DNA from: Ensifer adhaerens
GTDB lineage: Bacteria > Pseudomonadota > Alphaproteobacteria > Rhizobiales > Rhizobiaceae
Direction of reading: 5' to 3'
NCBI RefSeq assembly: GCF_013283195.1
Contig: NZ_JABEKT010000005.1
Coordinates: 112,684 to 176,683 of the forward strand
Length of the DNA: 64,000 nucleotides
This document shows, in pieces, positions 1-9,019 of the stretch. A program made the position numbers and the translations under genes. Below the pieces are notes generated by a model. That model worked only from the letters and a program-made list of their open reading frames with translations, did not search any database and had not been told where the DNA came from. The number at the start of each line of letters is the position of its first letter. The first letter of the stretch is position 1.

Positions 1-1706
1 CTGTAGTAGTTCTTCTGCGGCCTGGCGAAATGCTGCTGGCGGCGATCAAGCAGGTCTGCCGAATGCGGCGCCGGCGCGTCGCAGTCGAAACCGAGAATGC
101 CAGAGGGTGACGGGCAGAGCACGCGCCAGGCCTCGGCCTGATGGGCCGGGACAAACAATGGCGCGATCAACCCCGGTTCGCGGCAGAGCTGTACCCGCAT
201 CAGCCCAAGCCCGTGGCCGGCCTCGACCACCGTGCCGACCGGCGCACCGGCGGCAACCGTCTCCTCAGCGTCCTCGGGCGGCTCCAGACCGGTGAGATGG
301 AGAACGACTGCAGGACCGTTCAGCACCACCCGTCCGTCATGCCATTCGGTTCCGCCGGCAAAGGGCGCTCTGACGACAGTGCCAACAGGCAGGCACAGAT
401 CGACATGCAGCGCAAAGGTCGAAGTCGGTCGCGACGCGCGAAGCGCACTCTCGGTCAGCCGATATTCGCCGTAACGGGTGGACGCCATGCCGATCGCATG
501 CGCAGCCGTCTGCAACAGTGACGCTGGAAGGCCCTGGTGCTGCCACCGTTCCTCGGGAAGCAAGGGGCTGAGGATGGAAAGGTCGATCTGGCGCACGCCG
601 GCCGGCTCGATCTCGACGAGCAACCCTTCGCCGATCACCGGCAGCGTTTTTTCAGGCGCGGCATCGACAGCGCGCAGGATCGCCTGCTGCATCAGCGCCG
701 GCGGCACGGAAACGGCGACGTCGAAGATCGCACGTTCATGGGCGGCATTGCCCTGAACGTATGCATTGTCAGGGTCGATGGTCAGCTGCTGTTCGGAACT
801 GGCGACCAGCACCGCGGCGCGCGCAACGACCAGCGGCCACAATGCCTTCAGTTCGCTTTCCTCGAGCGGGCAAACCGCATGAAAAGCCCTGATGGCCGGC
901 AGGATGAAGAACGGATCGCCATCGGCATGATGCAGCAGCGAGGCACAGGTCACCGCCAGTTCGGCGACGAGCCAGCCTTTGAGAAGGTCGCCGAAATCGA
1001 TGACGCTGTCCGGCACCGTTCGACCCGCGGCATCCGGTTGCCCGACGACATTGTCGTCGGTGACGTCATGGTGGATGGCTTGTACGCGCAAGTCGGCGGT
1101 CAGCGTCTGAAGCCGGCGCATGGCGCCCACCATGGCCTCGGCAATCCGTTTCTTCAGCCCCTCGTCGTTCATGGCGGCAAGCAGGTGAAGCGCGACAGGG
1201 GCGGCATGCCTCAGGTCCCATTGCAGCTCGCGGTCAAGGCCCGGATGGTCGAAATCACGCAGCGCCACCGCCAACCGTCCGGCGATATCGCCGAGTGCTG
1301 CCACCGTTTCCGCGCTCAGATGCTTGCGGCGGGTCAACGGCACGCCTTCGAGATAGGTCAGCAGGCGAACGCGATAGGCCTCTCCGCGCACCGTCGTCTC
1401 GACAATGTCGTTGCCGTCGAGCGCACGCACCACCTGCGGCGCACGCACCGAACCTGCCTGGCGGGCGAGATGCAGCAAGGCGGCGTTCTGGGCCTGCAGT
1501 TCCTGCAGGTCATAGGCTGCCCGGCAGATCTTGAGGACAAAACGGGCCTCGCCCGTGTCGATCCGGTAGTTGCGGTCCTGCTGGCTGCCGAGTTCGCTCA
1601 AGGTGCCGGAGAGGCCGAAATGCTCCAAGAGGATGCGCGCAGCGTCGTCAGGCGCGACATCGGGCCTTGGCAATTCCGTGCGAAGCTTCAGCGCGTCTTG
1701 AACCAT
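1..1706 (-). CDS. Multidomain phosphotransferase / M23-like / class III aminotransferase (3' end outside window)
   Basis: I translated this by hand from an ATG at 1706 preceded by GGAGG; it stays open to the window edge (568 codons). Residues ~20-320 look like an aminoglycoside phosphotransferase/choline-kinase fold, with HHDVTDDNVV as the catalytic loop and VIDFGD as the metal-binding motif. Residues ~420-530 resemble an M23/LytM beta domain (HVDLCLPVGTVVRAPF). The last residues, HFARPQKNYY, match the start of a class III (PLP) aminotransferase domain that continues off the window. Proteins of about 1000 residues with this three-part order are known in rhizobia and annotated only as aminotransferases; the substrate is unknown. 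The gene sits beside hutC, which suggests a link to amino-acid or amine catabolism (inference). Confidence 0.85.
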   Translation of the reverse strand, partial: MVQDALKLRTELPRPDVAPDDAARILLEHFGLSGTLSELGSQQDRNYRIDTGEARFVLKICRAAYDLQELQAQNAALLHLARQAGSVRAPQVVRALDGNDIVETTVRGEAYRVRLLTYLEGVPLTRRKHLSAETVAALGDIAGRLAVALRDFDHPGLDRELQWDLRHAAPVALHLLAAMNDEGLKKRIAEAMVGAMRRLQTLTADLRVQAIHHDVTDDNVVGQPDAAGRTVPDSVIDFGDLLKGWLVAELAVTCASLLHHADGDPFFILPAIRAFHAVCPLEESELKALWPLVVARAAVLVASSEQQLTIDPDNAYVQGNAAHERAIFDVAVSVPPALMQQAILRAVDAAPEKTLPVIGEGLLVEIEPAGVRQIDLSILSPLLPEERWQHQGLPASLLQTAAHAIGMASTRYGEYRLTESALRASRPTSTFALHVDLCLPVGTVVRAPFAGGTEWHDGRVVLNGPAVVLHLTGLEPPEDAEETVAAGAPVGTVVEAGHGLGLMRVQLCREPGLIAPLFVPAHQAEAWRVLCPSPSGILGFDCDAPAPHSADLLDRRQQHFARPQKNYY

Positions 1707-1768
1707 ATGTCGCCTCCATCACATCCGGCACCATGCCGACTTCCGAATCGACCGAACGGGTCTCCCGA

Positions 1769-2518
1769 CTATTGCGACATACCTTCAAGGCGATAGCGCG
1801 TCCCGGGATAGAGCAGGCGCGCCGTCGTCACATTGGCGGTGTCGGACCAGGTACGACGCCGGATCATCAGGCAGGGCTCGTTGCGGTCGATGCCGAGCAG
1901 CTTGCATTCCCATGGTTGCGGCGAAACCGCCTCGACGATCTGTTCGGTACGGGTGATCGGCGCCACCGCCGTCAGATAGGCGTTCGGCGTCATGTCGCGG
2001 AAATCCTGCTCCATGTATTTCGGGCAGATCGACGGGTTGACGAACCGGTCCTCGATCTGGATCGGCAGGCCGTTTTCCGAATGCACCATGATCGAGTGGA
2101 AAACCCGCGCACCGGTCGCAAGCCCGAGCGCATAGCCGATCTCCGACGGTGCCACCTCTTCCTGCATCAGCGTCATGCGCGAGGTATGCGCATGGCCGCG
2201 CTCGCGGATTTCATCGGCGATATTGCGCACTTCCAATAGCGCCGTGCTGCCCTTGTGGGCCGCGACGAACGAGCCGACCCCCTGGACGCGGGTGATCGCG
2301 CCTTCGGTTGCGAGTTCCCGCAGCGCGCGGTTTGCGGTCATGCGGCTGACGCCGAGATCGGCGACGATCTCGTTTTCGGATGGGATGCGGTGGTGTGCCG
2401 GCCATTCGCCGCTGTCGATGCGGGTGCGGATGAACTGCTTCACCGCCTCGTAGCGTGGCACCGGTCCGTCCTCGAATGCCGCCATGTCGATCCTTCGTCT
2501 GAGTGCCGTTATCGGCAT
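1769..2518 (-). CDS. hutC: HutC, GntR-family histidine-utilisation repressor
   Basis: This is a 249-residue GntR/HutC-subfamily regulator. An N-terminal winged helix (about residues 20-85, including SENEIVADLGVSRMTANRAL) is followed by a UTRA effector domain (about 100-245). HutC proteins repress hut operons and are released by urocanate. It is divergent from hutF, so the shared gap can hold operators for both directions. The ATG at 2518 is used here; an in-frame ATG at 2485 (MAAFEDGPVP) begins closer to the conserved domain and is a realistic alternative start. The neighbouring hutF-hutD genes make the assignment strong. Confidence 0.93.
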   Translation of the reverse strand: MPITALRRRIDMAAFEDGPVPRYEAVKQFIRTRIDSGEWPAHHRIPSENEIVADLGVSRMTANRALRELATEGAITRVQGVGSFVAAHKGSTALLEVRNIADEIRERGHAHTSRMTLMQEEVAPSEIGYALGLATGARVFHSIMVHSENGLPIQIEDRFVNPSICPKYMEQDFRDMTPNAYLTAVAPITRTEQIVEAVSPQPWECKLLGIDRNEPCLMIRRRTWSDTANVTTARLLYPGTRYRLEGMSQ

Positions 2519-2615
2519 TTTCCCCGCCCTTTCCGGATCACGAACAAATCATGCGTATCCGGCAATGATTCTTTTCGTTCATTTCGCGCTTGCGCGCCAC
2601 AGCAAAATATCTATA

Positions 2616-2629
2616 GTTCCATATACAAC
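2616..2629. promoter_or_regulatory. Candidate HutC operator upstream of hutF
   Basis: The 14-bp imperfect palindrome GTTCCATATACAAC lies in the hutC-hutF intergenic region, 22 bases before the hutF ATG. It resembles the TGTATATACA-type palindromes bound by HutC/GntR regulators. The assignment rests on position and partial symmetry only. Confidence 0.35.
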
Positions 2630-2650
2630 TACGTACAGGAAAATCGCAAC

Positions 2651-4024
2651 ATGGCAACTTTTCCCGTCAACCGGCTCTTCGCCGACCATGCGCTTCTGCC
2701 GACCGGCTGGGCGCACAACGTCGCCATTGCGCTTGATCAGACAGGCGAGATCGTCTCCATCAAGACCGATCAGCCCATCGCCGATGGCGACGAACGCGTT
2801 GCCGGACCGCTGGTTCCAGCCCTTGCCAACCTGCATTCCCACGCCTTCCAGCGCGCCATGGCGGGCCTTGCCGAAGTGGCCGGCAGCGGTGATGACAGCT
2901 TCTGGACCTGGCGGGAAGAAATGTACCGCACTGTCGGCCTCGTGAACCCTGACGACGTCGAGGCGATCGCCGCCAAGCTCTACATGGAGATGCTGAAGGG
3001 CGGCTTCGGCCATGTCGCCGAATTCCACTACCTGCACCACACCGCCGATGGCACGCCCCATGCAGACCCGGCCGAAATGTCGCTGCGCATTCTCAATGCT
3101 GCGAAAGCGACCGGCATCGGGCTTACGCATCTTCCGGTCTTCTACGCCCACGCCAATTTCGGCGGCGTCGCCCCGAATGCCGGCCAGCGCCCCTTCCTGC
3201 ATGATCCCGATCGCTTCCTGGCGCTGCTCGAACGACTGGCGCCGCTCTGCCGCGACAACGGCCAGACGCTCGGCTATGCCATCCACTCGCTGCGCGCCGC
3301 GACCCCTGAAGAAATGCGCACGATCCTCGAACGCGCGCCGGTCGCAGGCCCGATCCACATCCACGTCGCCGAGCAGACCAAGGAAGTGGACGACAGCCTT
3401 GCCTGGAGCGGCCGTCGCCCGGTTCAATGGCTGCTCGATGAAATGCCGGTCGATGAGCGCTGGTGCCTGATCCACGCCACCCACCTGACGGACGACGAAC
3501 GGCAGCGACTGGCGCGATCCGGCGCGGTTGCCGGTCTCTGCCCGGCAACCGAAGCCAATCTTGGCGACGGCATCTTCCCGGCCGTCGACTACATGGCGGA
3601 AGGCGGGCGCCTCGGCATCGGCACCGACAGCCATGTGGCAACCAGCGTCGCTGAAGAATTGCGGCTGCTCGAATACGGCCAGCGACTGCGCGACCGCCGC
3701 CGCAACCGCCTTGCGGGCCCCGGCGCCTCCGTCGGCCACACGATTTTCGATGCGGCCCTCAAGGGCGGCGCCCAGGCCGTCGGACAGAAGACATCGGGCA
3801 TCGCCGTTGGCGCCCGCGCCGATTTCGTCGTGCTCGACGGCGCCAATCCGTACATCGCCGCGGCAAGCGGCAATCAGATCCTCGACCGCTGGCTGTTTGC
3901 GCTTGGCGGCGAGACCGTCCGCGACGTCATGGTCGCCGGACAGTGGAAGATCCGCAATGGACGCCACGACCGGGAGGAAGACATCGACCGCGCCTTCGCG
4001 CGGGTGCTCATGAAACTGAAGTAG
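2651..4024 (+). CDS. hutF: Formimidoylglutamate deiminase HutF
   Basis: This 457-residue amidohydrolase converts N-formimino-L-glutamate to N-formyl-L-glutamate and ammonia, in the five-step route of histidine degradation. Metal-ligand motif HSH is at residues 62-64 (ANLHSHAFQRA), and the catalytic-side aspartate is D326 in GIGTDSHVATS. The frame is open further upstream, but the ATG at 2651 gives the usual family length and a standard N-terminus (MATFPVNRLFADHALLPTGW). It is first in the plus-strand hut cluster. The partner HutG-type deformylase, urocanase and imidazolonepropionase are not in this window. Confidence 0.93.
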   Translation: MATFPVNRLFADHALLPTGWAHNVAIALDQTGEIVSIKTDQPIADGDERVAGPLVPALANLHSHAFQRAMAGLAEVAGSGDDSFWTWREEMYRTVGLVNPDDVEAIAAKLYMEMLKGGFGHVAEFHYLHHTADGTPHADPAEMSLRILNAAKATGIGLTHLPVFYAHANFGGVAPNAGQRPFLHDPDRFLALLERLAPLCRDNGQTLGYAIHSLRAATPEEMRTILERAPVAGPIHIHVAEQTKEVDDSLAWSGRRPVQWLLDEMPVDERWCLIHATHLTDDERQRLARSGAVAGLCPATEANLGDGIFPAVDYMAEGGRLGIGTDSHVATSVAEELRLLEYGQRLRDRRRNRLAGPGASVGHTIFDAALKGGAQAVGQKTSGIAVGARADFVVLDGANPYIAAASGNQILDRWLFALGGETVRDVMVAGQWKIRNGRHDREEDIDRAFARVLMKLK

Positions 4025-4059
4025 TCGTCAAAGCCAAAATCAAAACAGGGAACAGCTTA

Positions 4060-5094
4060 ATGTCGATCAACAAACTGAAACTCACGCTCGCCGCCACTGG
4101 CCTCATGCTCGCCGCCTCCACCGGCAACGCCAGCGCCTCCTATTGCGGCGACGGCAAGACCGTCACCTTCGCCGGCATCGACTGGGAAAGCGGCGCCTTC
4201 ATCACCGAAGTGATGAAGACCATCCTCGCCAAGGGCTACGACTGCCAGGTGGACTCGATCCCCGGCAACTCCGTAACGCTTGAGCAGGCAACCGCCAACA
4301 ACGACGTGCAGATTTTCGCCGAGGAATGGCTCGGCCGCTCCGACATCTGGAACAAGGCCGTCGAGGAAAAGAAGGTCGTCGCCGTCGGCAAGACTTTCGT
4401 CGGCGCCAGCGAAGGCTGGTTCGTTCCGGAATATGTCATCAAGGGCGACGCCTCCCGCAACATCGAGGCAAAGGCCCCTGATCTGAAGAGTGTCTCGCAG
4501 CTTACCGACGCCAAGATCGTCGAGCTGTTCGCCGATCCGGAGGAACCGTCCAAGGGCCGCTTCCTCAATTGCCCGTCGGGCTGGACCTGCGAAGGCGTCA
4601 GCACGGCCAAGCTCGATGCCTACAAGCTCGGCGAGACCTATGTGAACTTCCGCCCCGGCACCGGCACCGCACTCGATAGCGCCATCACCTCGGCCTATCT
4701 GCAGGGCGAACCGATCCTGTTCTACTACTGGTCGCCGACGGCGATCATGGGCAAATTCAAGCTCGTGCAGCTGGAAGAGCCGGCCTATAACGAAGCCTGC
4801 TGGAAGGAGCTTTCGAGCGCCACCGGCAAGCGCGACGAAGGCTGCGCCTTCCCGTCCGTCGACGTCTCCTACGGCGTCAACAGCACGTTCGCGCAGGAAG
4901 CCCCGGAGATCATCGCGATCCTCGAAAAGGCGACCTTCCCGCTCGAAGACGTCAACGGCAGCCTTGCCTACATGACCGACCAGAAGGTCGATGCAGTGGC
5001 GGCAGCGGCCGAGTTCCTGAAGACCAAGGGCGATGTCTGGGGCAAGTGGGTCTCCGACGAGGCCCGCGGCAAGATCGAAGCCAGCCTGAAGTAA
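4060..5094 (+). CDS. hutX: HutX-type periplasmic substrate-binding protein of an ABC transporter
   Basis: This 344-residue protein starts with a signal peptide (residues ~1-28, cleavage near NASA|SY). It belongs to the glycine betaine/proline OpuAC-like binding proteins, with the ligand-binding module running to the end. It starts 35 bases after hutF and precedes the matching permease and ATPase. In Sinorhizobium the hutXWV system takes up histidine, with proline and betaines as further ligands (family knowledge). Role here: bind histidine in the periplasm and deliver it to HutW. Confidence 0.9.
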   Translation: MSINKLKLTLAATGLMLAASTGNASASYCGDGKTVTFAGIDWESGAFITEVMKTILAKGYDCQVDSIPGNSVTLEQATANNDVQIFAEEWLGRSDIWNKAVEEKKVVAVGKTFVGASEGWFVPEYVIKGDASRNIEAKAPDLKSVSQLTDAKIVELFADPEEPSKGRFLNCPSGWTCEGVSTAKLDAYKLGETYVNFRPGTGTALDSAITSAYLQGEPILFYYWSPTAIMGKFKLVQLEEPAYNEACWKELSSATGKRDEGCAFPSVDVSYGVNSTFAQEAPEIIAILEKATFPLEDVNGSLAYMTDQKVDAVAAAAEFLKTKGDVWGKWVSDEARGKIEASLK

Positions 5095-5250
5095 GTCCGT
5101 TCGGTCGGCCGACGCGGCTCTGGTGCGCCCCTGTCTGAGACACGGCTGTCTCATCGGATCCGCGCCGGCCCCGACCTTCGACATCCCGAGGCAAGCGCCA
5201 TCGGCCGCAGCGTTGCGCCCGCCCTTGGCCCTAGCAAGGAACGACATCCG

Positions 5251-6108
5251 ATGTTTCCGGATACCCTCAATCTCTCCATCCGCGCGCCGGTGAACGAGTT
5301 CATCCAGACGCTGGTCAGCAGCTATGGCTGGGTCTTCAAGGCAATCAGCGCAGTGATCCTGAAAGCCGTGCTGTTCATCGAGTGGATCCTGCGCGGCCTG
5401 CCCTGGTGGGTCGTCATCCTCGCCTTCATGGCGCTCGCCTGGCAAAGCTCCAAGCGCTGGACGCTGACGGTCGCGGTCGGGGCGCTCCTGTTCTTCGTTG
5501 GCGTGCTCGGTCTCTGGGACCTCACCATGCAGACGCTGGCGCTGATGTTGATGGCGACGTTGGTATCGGTGGCGATCGGCGTGCCCATGGGCATCCTCGT
5601 CGCCAAGAGCCGGCTGGTGCGCAACATTACGCTTCCGGTGCTCGACGTGATGCAGACCATGCCGAGCTTCGTCTATCTGATCCCGGCCCTGATGCTCTTC
5701 GGTCTCGGGAAGGTGCCAGCGATCCTGGCGACGATCATCTATGCGGTGCCGCCGCTGATCCGTCTCACCGATCTCGGCATTCGCCAGGTCGATCACGAGG
5801 TCGTCGAGGCGGCAACCGCCTTCGGCGGCAGCCCCAACCAGATCCTCTTCGGCGTCGAACTGCCGCTCGCCACCCCGACGATCATGGCCGGCCTCAACCA
5901 GACGATCATGATGGCGCTGTCGATGGTGGTCGTCGCCTCGATGATCGGTGCGCGTGGCCTCGGCGAACAGGTGCTGAACGGCATCCAGACACTCGACGTC
6001 GGCAAGGGCCTGGAGGCCGGTATCGGCATCGTCATCCTGGCAATCGTACTCGACCGCATCACGCAAGGTTTCGGCAAGAGCCGGACGGAGGATCCCCGCA
6101 ATGGCTGA
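5251..6108 (+). CDS. hutW: HutW-type ABC transporter permease
   Basis: This 285-residue membrane protein has several hydrophobic segments and the BPD_transp_1 fold of betaine/proline permeases. The EAA loop region includes EVVEAATAFGGSPNQILFGV. It pairs with HutX and HutV as a homodimeric inner-membrane channel. Its end overlaps the hutV start by 8 bases, which suggests translational coupling. A 156-base gap separates it from hutX; I saw no clear terminator there. Confidence 0.9.
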   Translation: MFPDTLNLSIRAPVNEFIQTLVSSYGWVFKAISAVILKAVLFIEWILRGLPWWVVILAFMALAWQSSKRWTLTVAVGALLFFVGVLGLWDLTMQTLALMLMATLVSVAIGVPMGILVAKSRLVRNITLPVLDVMQTMPSFVYLIPALMLFGLGKVPAILATIIYAVPPLIRLTDLGIRQVDHEVVEAATAFGGSPNQILFGVELPLATPTIMAGLNQTIMMALSMVVVASMIGARGLGEQVLNGIQTLDVGKGLEAGIGIVILAIVLDRITQGFGKSRTEDPRNG

Positions 6109-6928
6109 TATCGAGATCCGCAACGTCTACAAGATCTTCGGGCAGGACGCGAAGGCCGCCCTCGCCATGGCCAAAGACGGCCTCGACAAGGCCGAGATTC
6201 TCGCCCGCTCCGGCTGCAGCGTCGGCCTCAACGACGTCAGCCTGACGATCGGCGCCGGCAAGATCTTCGTCATCATGGGCTTGTCGGGATCGGGCAAGTC
6301 GACGCTGGTGCGCCACATCAACCGGCTGATCGAGCCGACGAGCGGTCAGGTCGCCTTTGATGGCAGCAACATCCTCGATCTCGATGCCAAGGCGCTGCGC
6401 ACCTTCCGCATGCACCGCGTCAGCATGGTGTTCCAGAGCTTTGCCCTGATGCCGCATCGAACCGTCTTGCAGAACGTCGTCTACGGCCAGCGCGTGCGCG
6501 GCATCTCCAAAGCCGACGCCCGCGACATCGGCATGAAATGGATCGAGACCGTGGGCCTCTCCGGCTACGATGCCAAGTTCCCGCACCAGCTGTCGGGCGG
6601 CATGAAGCAGCGCGTCGGCCTTGCCCGGGCGCTTGCCGCCGATACCGACGTCATCCTGATGGACGAGGCCTTCTCCGCGCTCGATCCATTGATCCGCGCC
6701 GACATGCAGGACCAGCTGCTGCAGCTGCAGCAGAACCTGTCGAAGACCATCGTCTTCATCACCCACGATCTCGACGAGGCTTTGCGCATCGGCTCGGAAA
6801 TCGCCATCCTCAAGGACGGTCAGGTGGTGCAGGTGGGGACACCGGACGATATTCTCGACAATCCCGCCAACGACTACGTCGCCCGTTTCGTCCAACGTCG
6901 CCAGGGAAGGCCGGAAGCGCATGACTGA
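6101..6928 (+). CDS. hutV: HutV-type ABC transporter ATP-binding protein
   Basis: This 275-residue ATPase belongs to the glycine betaine/proline class. Walker A is GLSGSGKS at residues 60-67, the signature LSGGMKQR starts at 164, and Walker B ends with D188-E189 (ILMDEAFSALDP). There is no C-terminal CBS pair, unlike longer ProV/OpuAA proteins, so osmotic gating by CBS domains is unlikely. It overlaps both hutW and hutH by 8 bases and energises histidine-type uptake through HutW. Confidence 0.92.
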   Translation: MADIEIRNVYKIFGQDAKAALAMAKDGLDKAEILARSGCSVGLNDVSLTIGAGKIFVIMGLSGSGKSTLVRHINRLIEPTSGQVAFDGSNILDLDAKALRTFRMHRVSMVFQSFALMPHRTVLQNVVYGQRVRGISKADARDIGMKWIETVGLSGYDAKFPHQLSGGMKQRVGLARALAADTDVILMDEAFSALDPLIRADMQDQLLQLQQNLSKTIVFITHDLDEALRIGSEIAILKDGQVVQVGTPDDILDNPANDYVARFVQRRQGRPEAHD

Positions 6929-8408
6929 AACCATCACGCTTGATGGACCGGCAGACTGGACTGATATCGCCGCGGCCGCCAACGGCGCCCGGCTGACGCT
7001 TTCTGACGCGGCCCGCGAACGCATCGTCAAGGCGCGCGCCGTGGTCGAGGCGCTGGTCGATCGCGGCATTCGCGGCTATGGCATCAACACCGGTGTCGGC
7101 GCGCTCTGCGATGTCATCATCGACAGGGAAAACCAGCAAGCGCTGTCGCGCAACATCGTCCTCAGCCACGCCTGCGGCGTCGGCGAACCGCTGGGGCGGG
7201 CGGAAGCACGGGCGGTGATGGCCGCGCAGATCGCCAATTTCGCCCATGGTTATTCCGGCGTGCGCGTCGAGACGGTCGAGGCGCTGCTTGCACTGCTCAA
7301 TGCCGGCCTCATCCCCAATATCCCGTCGCGCGGCTCCGTGGGCTACCTCACCCATGCCGCGTCCATCGGCCTCGTCCTGATCGGCCGTGGCACGGTAAAC
7401 GACGGCAGGGAAATCGTCCCTGGTGCAGAAGCGCTGCGCCGGCTTGGGCTTCAGCCCTTGGCCCTGCAGGCCAAGGAGGGCCTGAGCCTCGTCAATGGCA
7501 CGCCCTGCGCCACCGGTCTCGCAGCGCTGGCGCTGTCGCGCACGCAAAGCCTCTTCGCCTGGGCGGATGCGGCAGCGGCGCTCACTTATGAAAACCTCGG
7601 CAGCCAGGCCAATACCTTTGCCGCCGGGCCCTTAGCGTTGCGCCATTCGCCGGGGTTGCAGGCGGTCGGCAAAACCTTGCGCGACTTCCTGGCAGACAGC
7701 CCGATGCTCAAGGCAAGCGCCGGCACGCGCACACAGGATCCCTTGAGCCTGCGCGCCGTTCCGCATGTGCATGGTGCCGCCCGCGACGCCTTCGAGCATG
7801 TGGCCGAGGTGGTGAACCGGGAGCTCGCAAGCGTCACCGACAACCCCGCCGTCTCCGGCACGCCGGAAGCGCCGGAAGTGCATTCGCAAGCCCATGCGGT
7901 CGGCGCCGCGCTCGGCCTTGCCATGGACAGCCTCGCGGTTGCCGTCGCCGAAGTCGCGGCCATCTCCGAGCGTCGCATCGACCGGCTGGTCAACCCGCTG
8001 GTCAGCGGCCTGCCCGCCTTTCTCGCCGGTGACGGCGGCGTGTCTTCCGGCTACATGATCGCCCAGTATACGGCCGCCGCCCTTGCCGCAGAAAACCGCC
8101 GGCTGGCGGCCCCCGCAAGCCTTGATGGCGGCATCACCTCGGCGCTGCAGGAGGATATCCTGACGCACGCGACCCCCGCAGCCTTCAAGGCGCTGGCGAT
8201 CGTCGACAATCTCGAGCGCATCCTTGCCATCGAGCTGCTCGCCGCCGCCCAGGCCTACGACCTGCAGCCGCGCCCAACGGCCAAGGCTAAGCGCACCGAG
8301 ACGCTCTACCGACGCATCCGAACCGCCGTTCCCCACTATGCCGACAACAGACCGATGAACGAGGACTTCGAGCACATGCGCCACGCCATTCAGGAAGGAA
8401 CGCCATGA
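6921..8408 (+). CDS. hutH: HutH-family aromatic amino acid lyase lacking the Ala-Ser-Gly (MIO) triad
   Basis: This 495-residue protein is clearly of the histidine/phenylalanine ammonia-lyase family (GYGINTGVGALCD near residue 55, QAKEGLSLVNG, HVHGAARDAF). However, the GSVG at 138-141 is followed by YLTHAASIG, not ASGDLAPLA. The alignment is three residues shorter, exactly where Ala-Ser-Gly normally cyclises into the MIO electrophile. Other active-site segments also differ (TGVG for TGFG, DPLSLR for DPYSLR). It may therefore be a divergent, non-MIO paralogue and not the working histidase. It overlaps hutV and hutD, so it is translated with the operon. Confidence 0.85.
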   Translation: MTETITLDGPADWTDIAAAANGARLTLSDAARERIVKARAVVEALVDRGIRGYGINTGVGALCDVIIDRENQQALSRNIVLSHACGVGEPLGRAEARAVMAAQIANFAHGYSGVRVETVEALLALLNAGLIPNIPSRGSVGYLTHAASIGLVLIGRGTVNDGREIVPGAEALRRLGLQPLALQAKEGLSLVNGTPCATGLAALALSRTQSLFAWADAAAALTYENLGSQANTFAAGPLALRHSPGLQAVGKTLRDFLADSPMLKASAGTRTQDPLSLRAVPHVHGAARDAFEHVAEVVNRELASVTDNPAVSGTPEAPEVHSQAHAVGAALGLAMDSLAVAVAEVAAISERRIDRLVNPLVSGLPAFLAGDGGVSSGYMIAQYTAAALAAENRRLAAPASLDGGITSALQEDILTHATPAAFKALAIVDNLERILAIELLAAAQAYDLQPRPTAKAKRTETLYRRIRTAVPHYADNRPMNEDFEHMRHAIQEGTP

Positions 8409-8989
8409 AGTTCCTGCCCGCCTCCGGCCACAAGCGCATGCCCTGGAAAAACGGCGGCGGCGAAACCATCGAGATCGCGGTTTTCCCTGAGGGCGCGTCG
8501 CTTTCGCAGTTCGACTGGCGGGTGAGCATGGCAACCGTCGCCAGCGATGGCCCGTTCTCCGCCTTTCCCGGCATCGACCGCACGCTGTCGATCCTCGAAG
8601 GCAACGGCATGACGCTTTCGATAGAGGGTCGAAACCCGGTGCCACTGACGCAGACAACTGCACCACTCGCGTTCCCCGCCGACGTCGCCACCTCCGCCAC
8701 CCTGATCGATGGCACGATCGTCGATCTCAATGTCATGACCCGCCGGGGCAGGCTCGCGCATCGCGTGCGCCGACTGGACGTCGAGAGCGAAGGCTCGCTT
8801 GCGAGCGAAGCAGCAACCAGCCTCATCTTTTGCCATCGCGGCGCCGTGACGCTGGATCTCAAGGGCCAGACCGTCGCGCTCTCGGCCGGCGATGCCGTGC
8901 TGGTATCAGGGCCGCTTGCCGCAGCCTTGAAGACCCCGGCAAGCTGCGCGCTGTTCCTCATCGAGATCGATGCCGCAGAGAACGTCTGA
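8405..8989 (+). CDS. hutD: HutD/Ves family protein
   Basis: This 194-residue HutD-family cupin-like protein carries the family's N-terminal MPWKNGGGET motif (residues 12-21). It overlaps hutH by 4 bases (ATGA), which argues for coupled translation. HutD proteins are thought to modulate hut expression or limit pathway flux; their biochemical activity is not established. It is the last gene of the plus-strand hut cluster. Confidence 0.9.
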   Translation: MKFLPASGHKRMPWKNGGGETIEIAVFPEGASLSQFDWRVSMATVASDGPFSAFPGIDRTLSILEGNGMTLSIEGRNPVPLTQTTAPLAFPADVATSATLIDGTIVDLNVMTRRGRLAHRVRRLDVESEGSLASEAATSLIFCHRGAVTLDLKGQTVALSAGDAVLVSGPLAAALKTPASCALFLIEIDAAENV

Positions 8990-9019
8990 CGCCGGAATAG
9001 CCGGCAGTCTGCGTCCGGG

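Noticed and set aside
4057-6123. A 688-codon minus-strand open frame opposite hutX-hutW
   Set aside because: It lies over two well-supported transporter genes and its content (Asp/His/Arg-rich, no domains) is typical of an antisense shadow in high-GC DNA.
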